Shown in pieces: positions 59,670 to 64,000 of a stretch of 64,000 bases of DNA. Location: the NCBI RefSeq assembly GCF_022815725.1, contig NZ_JALGRF010000004.1:24123-88122 (forward strand). Reading direction: 5' to 3'. A program made the translations under genes and the position numbers. Source of the stretch: Streptomyces sp. APSN-46.1 (lineage in GTDB: Bacteria; Actinomycetota; Actinomycetes; Streptomycetales; Streptomycetaceae). Within the stretch, counting starts at the first letter, position 1. Every line of letters starts with the position of its first letter. Under the pieces are notes generated by a model. The model searched no databases. It saw only the letters and a list, made by a program, of their open reading frames with translations, and had not been told where the DNA came from.

Positions 59670-60128
59670 ATGAACACGCACGCCTACCGCACGCGTCTGC
59701 ACTGGGACGGCTCCACCGCCGGCGGGATCCGCGCCTACTCGCGCGACCACACCGCCGTCGCCACGCCGGCCACCGCGCAGGTCGAGCTGAGCGCGGACCC
59801 GGCCTTCCGCGGCAACCCCGACCGGCTCAACCCCGAACAACTCGTGGTCATGGCCGCCTCGTCCTGCCAGATGCTGTCGTTCCTCGGCGCCGCCGCCCGC
59901 GCCGGAGTGGACGTGCTCGCCTACGACGACGAGGCCACCAGCCACCTCGACCTGACCGCCGAGCCCGCCCGCCTGGCGGCGATCCACCTGCGCGTGACCG
60001 TCAGGACCGCCGCCGGGACCGACGAGAGCAAGGTCCAGGAAATCGCCGTGCGGGCCCACCACGCGTGCTACGTCGCCAACAGCCTGTCGGTCCCGGTCGA
60101 GGTCTCCACGACCGTGGTGACCTCGTGA
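59670..60128 (+). CDS. OsmC-family peroxide/organic hydroperoxide reductase, 152 aa
   Basis: Ohr/OsmC fold with both redox cysteines: PEQLVVMAASSCQMLSFLGAAARAG (Cys66) and EIAVRAHHACYVANSLSVPVEVSTTV (Cys133). The N-terminus HAYRTRLHWDGSTAGGIRAY is the family's YTTxVxWTG-like strand. Reduces organic peroxides at the expense of thiols. ATG at 59670. The stop overlaps the ACT-domain gene start (GTGA), which suggests that the two are made together. Divergent ArsR-type regulator 65 bases away. Confidence 0.87.
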   Translation: MNTHAYRTRLHWDGSTAGGIRAYSRDHTAVATPATAQVELSADPAFRGNPDRLNPEQLVVMAASSCQMLSFLGAAARAGVDVLAYDDEATSHLDLTAEPARLAAIHLRVTVRTAAGTDESKVQEIAVRAHHACYVANSLSVPVEVSTTVVTS

Positions 60129-60544
60129 CCGCCCACCCGCAAGACCCCCGCCCGCAAGACCTTGAGGTCCACTTGCCGAACCGGCCCGGCGCGCTGGCCG
60201 ACCTCGGCCAGGCGCTCGGCGGCCATGGGGTGAGCCTGGAAGGCGGTGGTGTGTTCACCCACGACGGGCATGCCGTCGCGCACTACCTGGTCGACGACGG
60301 CCCCGCCGCCCTGGCCGCTGTCAACGCCGCGGGGCTCGGCCCCGCCGTCGTGCGTGACGTCGCCATGACCCGGCTGGACCAGGAGACACCCGGACAGCTC
60401 GGCGCGCTGGCCCGCCTGCTCGGCGACGCCGGTGTCAACGTCCTGATTCAGTACAGCGATCACGGCGGCAACCTCGTCCTGCTCGTGTCGGACGAGCACA
60501 CCGCCGTGTGCCGCGACGTCGTCGAACGATGGGAGCGGGGCTGA
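60125..60544 (+). CDS. ACT-domain protein, 139 aa
   Basis: Contains two ACT-like repeats: LEVHLPNRPGALADLGQALGGHGVSLEGGGVF and DQETPGQLGALARLLGDAGVNVLIQYSDHGGNLVLLVSD. These small ligand-binding domains usually bind amino acids. No enzyme domain is attached. GTG at 60125, coupled to OsmC. The combination of a peroxide reductase and a free ACT protein is unusual, and no function can be given. Confidence 0.78.
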   Translation: MTAHPQDPRPQDLEVHLPNRPGALADLGQALGGHGVSLEGGGVFTHDGHAVAHYLVDDGPAALAAVNAAGLGPAVVRDVAMTRLDQETPGQLGALARLLGDAGVNVLIQYSDHGGNLVLLVSDEHTAVCRDVVERWERG

Positions 60545-60572
60545 TGGTGAGCCCGAGCTCGGGAGGTACGGC

Positions 60573-61094
60573 TCAGTCGAAGAGGGCGCTCAGGCGGGGT
60601 AGGCGGGCCGAGGTTTCGGCGGTGTCGTCGAAGTCGAAGTCCCAGGCGGGGTCCAGGGGCGGATAGCTGATCGTGAAGGAGTCGGCGGGGAGTTCGCGGC
60701 CCGTGGCGGCCTCGTAGGCCGTCCAGGCGATCGAGAGGGCCGCCTCGTCCCACAGCTCCACCCCCTCGGACGCCGCCTCGCGGACCGAGGGGTGATCCGC
60801 GAGGGAGTCGGGGTCGGCCAGGGCGGCGGTGAAGGCCGCCTCGCCCTGCGTGAGGAGCCAGCCGCGGAAGTAGTCGAAGCCGTCGTCGGAGCAGCCGCCG
60901 TTGATCACGTAGGCCGCGGCCCAGAGCGGGGCGCGGTAGGACTCCGCCAGCAGGTCCCACACCACCTGCTGGGCGGCGGCTATCTCCTCCGCCGGCCGCA
61001 GCGCCAGCAGGTGCGCCGCCCGCGCCGCCACCTCATCCGGCGCCGCGTCCGCGCGGGCCGACTCGATCAGCTTCCACAAGGTCTGCTTGTCCAT
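60573..61094 (-). CDS. DUF4240-family protein, 173 aa
   Basis: Begins MDKQTLWKLIESARADAA and contains VWDLLAESYRAPLWAAAYVINGGCSDDGFDYFRGWLLTQGEAAFTAAL, the motif for DUF4240, then a Trp/Tyr-rich C-terminus, YPPLDPAWDFDFDD. Family without known function. ATG at 61094 is preferred to the upstream 61112 start. Confidence 0.83.
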   Translation of the reverse strand: MDKQTLWKLIESARADAAPDEVAARAAHLLALRPAEEIAAAQQVVWDLLAESYRAPLWAAAYVINGGCSDDGFDYFRGWLLTQGEAAFTAALADPDSLADHPSVREAASEGVELWDEAALSIAWTAYEAATGRELPADSFTISYPPLDPAWDFDFDDTAETSARLPRLSALFD

Positions 61095-61124
61095 GGGGAG
61101 TGAGCCTGGCACCCCGGTCTGACA

Positions 61125-61931
61125 TCAGTCCTTCAGGAAAGTGTGGAGGGAATGCGCGAGGGATGTGATGAACCTGTCCCGGACCTCCGGCGCGACCAGG
61201 TCCAGCGACAGGTACGGGTTCAGGTCCTCCAGCTCGACCAGCAGCAGCTCGCCCGACGGCGCCCGGCAGGCGTCCACGCGCTGGATGCCGTGCGAGAGCG
61301 TGTTCCACCCGATGAAGGCCCGGGCGAAGTCCAGGTCCGCCGGGGTGGGCTCGTACGGCGCCAGCTCCCAGCGGCGGGCCGGGTCCGGGGCGTGGAGCGC
61401 GTACTGGAAGGCGTCGTCGACGAAGTAGAAGGACACCTCGTACGTGAAGTCGATGCGCGGCTGGATCAGGAACTCCCCCGCCGGAACGTCCGGGTGCGCG
61501 GTGAAGGCGAGGCCGATGGAGTCCGCGCCCTGCTTGGGCTTGACGGCGTACGAGGGGACGTCCGGCAGGAGGTCCAGTCGGGCGGGGTCGTCGACCGTCG
61601 GGATCACCGGGTAGCCGGCCGCCGTCAGGTCCAGGAGGTACTGCTTGCCCGCCATGTCGGCGCGGCCCGTGAGGGGGTTGTAGACGCGGCTCCCGGCGGC
61701 GAGCGCGGCCGCGCGGAACGCGTCGTAGGCCTCCTGGTAGTGCAGGACCGGGCCGCTGTTGCGGACGACGACGGCGTCGAAGCCGAGCGGCAGGAGGGCC
61801 TCCGCGTCCTTGGGGTGACACAGGGCGAGGTCGAAGTGCTCACGCAGCCGGGACGTGAGGAATATGTCCTCGTCGCAGTAGCGGCGGCCGCGCGCCGGGT
61901 AGGCCAGGTCGGTCACGTAGAGAAGGGGCAT
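61125..61931 (-). CDS. ATP-grasp-type protein, 268 aa
   Basis: N-terminal Rossmann-like part (YCDEDIFLTSRLREHFDLALCHPKDAEALLPLGFDAVVVRNSGPV), then an ATP-grasp-like domain with YPVIPTVDDPARL, YAVKPKQGADSIGLAF (lysine in the nucleotide site), GEFLIQPRIDFTYEVSFYFV and VDACRAPSGELLLVELEDLNPYLSLDL with metal-binding Glu/Asn. Substrate unknown. It lies 57 bases from the nitrilase gene, probably the same transcript. Confidence 0.78.
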   Translation of the reverse strand: MPLLYVTDLAYPARGRRYCDEDIFLTSRLREHFDLALCHPKDAEALLPLGFDAVVVRNSGPVLHYQEAYDAFRAAALAAGSRVYNPLTGRADMAGKQYLLDLTAAGYPVIPTVDDPARLDLLPDVPSYAVKPKQGADSIGLAFTAHPDVPAGEFLIQPRIDFTYEVSFYFVDDAFQYALHAPDPARRWELAPYEPTPADLDFARAFIGWNTLSHGIQRVDACRAPSGELLLVELEDLNPYLSLDLVAPEVRDRFITSLAHSLHTFLKD

Positions 61932-61988
61932 GTCCGCAACCTAGTACGAGGACCGCCTTGGCTGAGGACCGCCGAGGACCGGCCTGGG

Positions 61989-62768
61989 CTAACGGCCGAA
62001 GCGGCGGTCCTTCAGCGCCGGGAACTGTTCCCGGGTCTCGGCGACCATCGCCGGGTCCAGCTCCACCGTGAGGACGTCCTCGCCCGCCCCCGCCTCCGCC
62101 AGGACCTCGCCCCACGGGTCCACCACCAGGCTGTGACCGGCCTGCTCGACGCCCGCATGCGTACCGGCCAGCCCGCAGGACAGGACGTACGACTGGTCCT
62201 CCACCGCGCGCGCCCGGCTGAGCAGGGTCCAGTGGGAGCGGCGCCGGGCCGGCCAGCCCGCGGCGACCACCATCGTGGTGGCCCCGGCGTCCACCAGGCC
62301 GCGGAACAGCTCCGGGAAGCGGAGGTCGTAGCAGGTCGCCAGGCCCAGGGTCTGCTCCGGCAGGGCCACCGTGGTCAGGGTATCGCCGGCGGACATCAGC
62401 ACCGCCTCGCCCTGGTCGAAGCCGAAGCGGTGGATCTTGCGGTAGGTCGCGGCCAGCTCTCCCGCCGGGGAGAGGACGAGGGCGGTGTTGTAGAGGGAGC
62501 CGTCGCCCGCGCGCTCCACGAACGAGCCCGCGTGCAGCCACACCCCGGCGTCGCGCGCGGCGGCGGCCATCTGCTGGTAGGTCGGGCCGTCCAGCGGTTC
62601 GGCCTCGGTCTCGAACTGCTCGTAGGCGAAGGCGCCCACCGTCCACAGTTCGGGCAGCACGACCAGGTCGGAGGCGGACTGCTCCCGTACGAGATCGGCG
62701 GCCCGGGCCCGCCGGGAGGCCACCGACTCCCCTTCATTCACCGCGATTTGGATCAGAGAGGCGCGCAC
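61989..62768 (-). CDS. carbon-nitrogen hydrolase (nitrilase superfamily), 259 aa
   Basis: Catalytic triad clear: Glu40 in LVVLPELW, Lys111 in ATYRKIHRFGFD, Cys146 in GLATCYDLRFPELFR. The overall form and length match the omega-amidase/Nit-like branch. GTG at 62768. Together with the ATP-grasp protein it might form a small amide-modifying pathway, but no substrate can be inferred. Confidence 0.9.
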   Translation of the reverse strand: MRASLIQIAVNEGESVASRRARAADLVREQSASDLVVLPELWTVGAFAYEQFETEAEPLDGPTYQQMAAAARDAGVWLHAGSFVERAGDGSLYNTALVLSPAGELAATYRKIHRFGFDQGEAVLMSAGDTLTTVALPEQTLGLATCYDLRFPELFRGLVDAGATTMVVAAGWPARRRSHWTLLSRARAVEDQSYVLSCGLAGTHAGVEQAGHSLVVDPWGEVLAEAGAGEDVLTVELDPAMVAETREQFPALKDRRFGR

Positions 62769-62905
62769 ACTACCACCGTCCTGGCATGAGAACCGTCAAC
62801 TCGGGCCTACGATCGTCACACGAAAGCACTGCCGGGGTGCTCACCGGCAGCGTAGTTTTGGGCATAGTCCACAACGCGCCACTGAACAGCACGCGAGGGG
62901 TCCCG

Positions 62906-63730
62906 TTGACCGTCCATCCCAGCCTTCAGCCCTACGCCGACGCGTGGACCCATTCCATCGAGGCGATATCCGAGCTGGTCCTCCCCCTCACCGAGGGCGA
63001 GTGGAACCGGGCCACCCCGTGCCCCGGCTGGTCGGTCCGTGACGTGGTGTCACACATCATCGGCCTTGAGTGCGAGCAGCTCGGGGACCCGCGGCCGATC
63101 CACACGCTGCCGCGCGATCTGCGGCACGTGGTGGACGAGTTCACCCGGTACATGGAAGTGCAGGTTGACGTCCGCCGGCACCACACGGCGCCGGAGATGA
63201 CCTCCGAGCTGGAGTACACCGTCATCCGGCGTGCGCGGCAGCTGCGGAACGAGAAGCGGGATCCCGCCACGCTGGTGCGGGCGCCGCTCGGCGGGCAGGT
63301 GACCCTGGAGCACGCGCTGCGGCTGCGGGCGTGGGACGTGTGGCTCCACGAGCAGGATCTGCGGGCCGCGCTGGGCGCGCCGGGGAACTGGGACTCGCCG
63401 GGGGCGTTCGTCGTGCGGGACATGCTGCTGGAAATGCTGCCGATGGTCGTCGCGAAGCGGGCGGGCGCCCCGGCCAACTCGGCGGTCGTGGTGGACGTGC
63501 ACGGGCCGGTGGAGTTCATGCGGACGGTACGGGTGAACGCGGAGGGGCGCGGGACGGTGGACTCGGCGCCCTCGCTGGGCCCGGCGGTGACGCTGACCCT
63601 GGATTGGGAGACGTACGTCCGGCTGGCGGCGGGGCGGGTGCGTCCGCGTGCCGTCGCCGACCGGGTGAAGCTGGAGGGCGACACCGCCCTGGGGGACGCC
63701 ATCCTGGCGCACTTCACCGTGACCCCGTAG
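62906..63730 (+). CDS. mycothiol-dependent maleylpyruvate isomerase-family protein, 274 aa
   Basis: DinB-like N-terminal four-helix domain with WTHSIEAISELVLPLTEGEWNRATPCPGWSVRDVVSHIIGLECEQLG and HALRLRAWDVWLHEQDLRAAL, where three histidines can bind a metal, followed by a C-terminal SCP2-like part (VTLTLDWETYVRLAAGRV). Such proteins use mycothiol as cofactor or modify small molecules; the exact role is unknown. TTG at 62906 is chosen because GAGGGG lies 5 bases upstream and the extra 40 upstream residues look non-coding. Confidence 0.82.
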   Translation: MTVHPSLQPYADAWTHSIEAISELVLPLTEGEWNRATPCPGWSVRDVVSHIIGLECEQLGDPRPIHTLPRDLRHVVDEFTRYMEVQVDVRRHHTAPEMTSELEYTVIRRARQLRNEKRDPATLVRAPLGGQVTLEHALRLRAWDVWLHEQDLRAALGAPGNWDSPGAFVVRDMLLEMLPMVVAKRAGAPANSAVVVDVHGPVEFMRTVRVNAEGRGTVDSAPSLGPAVTLTLDWETYVRLAAGRVRPRAVADRVKLEGDTALGDAILAHFTVTP

Positions 63731-63785
63731 CGGCCACTGCCCCGGCCGGGGCCGCTCCCCGGGCCGCTCTGGCCTCGCCGGCAAC

Positions 63786-63905
63786 TCCAGCCTCGCCGGC
63801 GTTTGAGGCGCGGGTCCGGGCGGAGCCCGGTGCCCGGCAGATCCAGCCTCGCCGGCGCTTGAGGCGCGGGTCCGGGCGGAGCCCGGTGCCCGGCGGAGCC
63901 GGGTT
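63786..63905. repeat. tandem dispersed repeats GCCTCGCCGGCGTTTGAGGCGC
   Basis: Two copies, 63786-63840 and 63841-63905, share CCAGCCTCGCCGGCG[T/C]TTGAGGCGCGGGTCCGGGCGGAGCCCGGTGCCCGGC. The same element is at 34103-34147. This resembles a common Streptomyces intergenic repeat. Confidence 0.75.
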
Positions 63906-63908
63906 TCG

Positions 63909-64000
63909 GGGGGGGGGGGGGGCCCCCCCCCCCCCGGCCCCCCGCCCCCCGCCGCCGGGGGGGGGAGGGGCGGCGCGCCCCGCCGGCCGGCGCGCGCGCG
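63909..64000. other. low-complexity G/C homopolymer tail
   Basis: From about 63909 there are runs of more than ten G then more than ten C, then mixed GGC/CGG runs to the end of the window. It carries no gene and resembles a poor-quality contig end more than natural DNA. Confidence 0.6.

Noticed and set aside
1..64000. CRISPR array
   Set aside because: All direct repeats seen are short, GC-rich and without regular unique spacers, and no cas gene is present.

Overview
The window is very GC-rich with actinobacterial codon bias, frequent GTG starts and translationally coupled gene pairs, and it carries families typical of Streptomyces: an AfsR/SARP regulator, XRE/DUF5753 plus HATPase pairs, a mycothiol-dependent isomerase-like protein, a SpoIIE-type PAS/GAF phosphatase, PhoX with a PHO box, and CbtAB under a B12 riboswitch. 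Two perfect 14-bp parS sites (GTTTCACGTGAAAC) and a conserved aspS / VWA / phoX / acyl-CoA dehydrogenase block suggest the core, origin-proximal part of a Streptomyces-like chromosome. No tRNA, rRNA, CRISPR array, intact insertion sequence or prophage was seen.

Region 1 (about 2.0-22.4 kb) looks like a specialised-metabolite cluster inserted among core genes. On the minus strand lie an AfsR-type SARP regulator, a MacB-like ABC exporter pair and a GtrA-like membrane protein. A catalytically degenerate IS701-type transposase-like protein, a GAF/PucR-type regulator broken by a single-base frameshift, a small methyltransferase and a transaldolase-like protein lacking its Schiff-base lysine follow. 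Then comes a tightly packed eight-gene plus-strand operon: class II DAHP synthase, EntA-like dehydrogenase, PhzD isochorismatase, PhzE ADIC synthase, a small ABM/YdhR-like protein, EPSP synthase, an FAD aromatic hydroxylase and chorismate synthase. The set predicts extra chorismate supply, then chorismate to ADIC to DHHA to 3-hydroxyanthranilate, then hydroxylation and perhaps methylation. There is no PhzF/B/G, NRPS, PKS or AMP ligase, so it is not a phenazine cluster and the end product is unknown. Three exact-length 11-bp direct repeats just upstream of the operon fit a SARP operator.

Region 2 (22.4-36.2 kb) holds a SHOCT membrane protein, a SigB-family sigma factor, a class III aminotransferase, uricase, the CbtB/CbtA cobalt transporter with a B12 riboswitch and a divergent degenerate histidine phosphatase, a dead sortase-like protein, several small membrane or secreted proteins, a FUSC-family transporter, and a lipoprotein / orphan histidine kinase pair. 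Both parS sites are here.

Region 3 (36.2-55.2 kb) holds PhoX, a VWA-domain protein, aspS, a PAS/GAF/PP2C/HATPase protein, an AI-2E-family permease, a beta-trefoil protein, pirin, a lipoprotein, SseB, an XRE regulator with its HATPase partner, acyl-CoA dehydrogenase, a zinc-motif hypothetical protein and M18 aminopeptidase. Strong perfect hairpins separate most convergent pairs.

Region 4 (55.2-64 kb) holds a stand-alone amidinotransferase, an NHL/thioredoxin protein, a Uma2 nuclease-like protein, an ArsR / OsmC / ACT cassette, DUF4240, ATP-grasp and nitrilase genes, and a mycothiol-dependent isomerase-like protein. It ends in dispersed GCCGGCGTTTGAGGCGC repeats and a low-complexity tail that may be a contig-end artefact.
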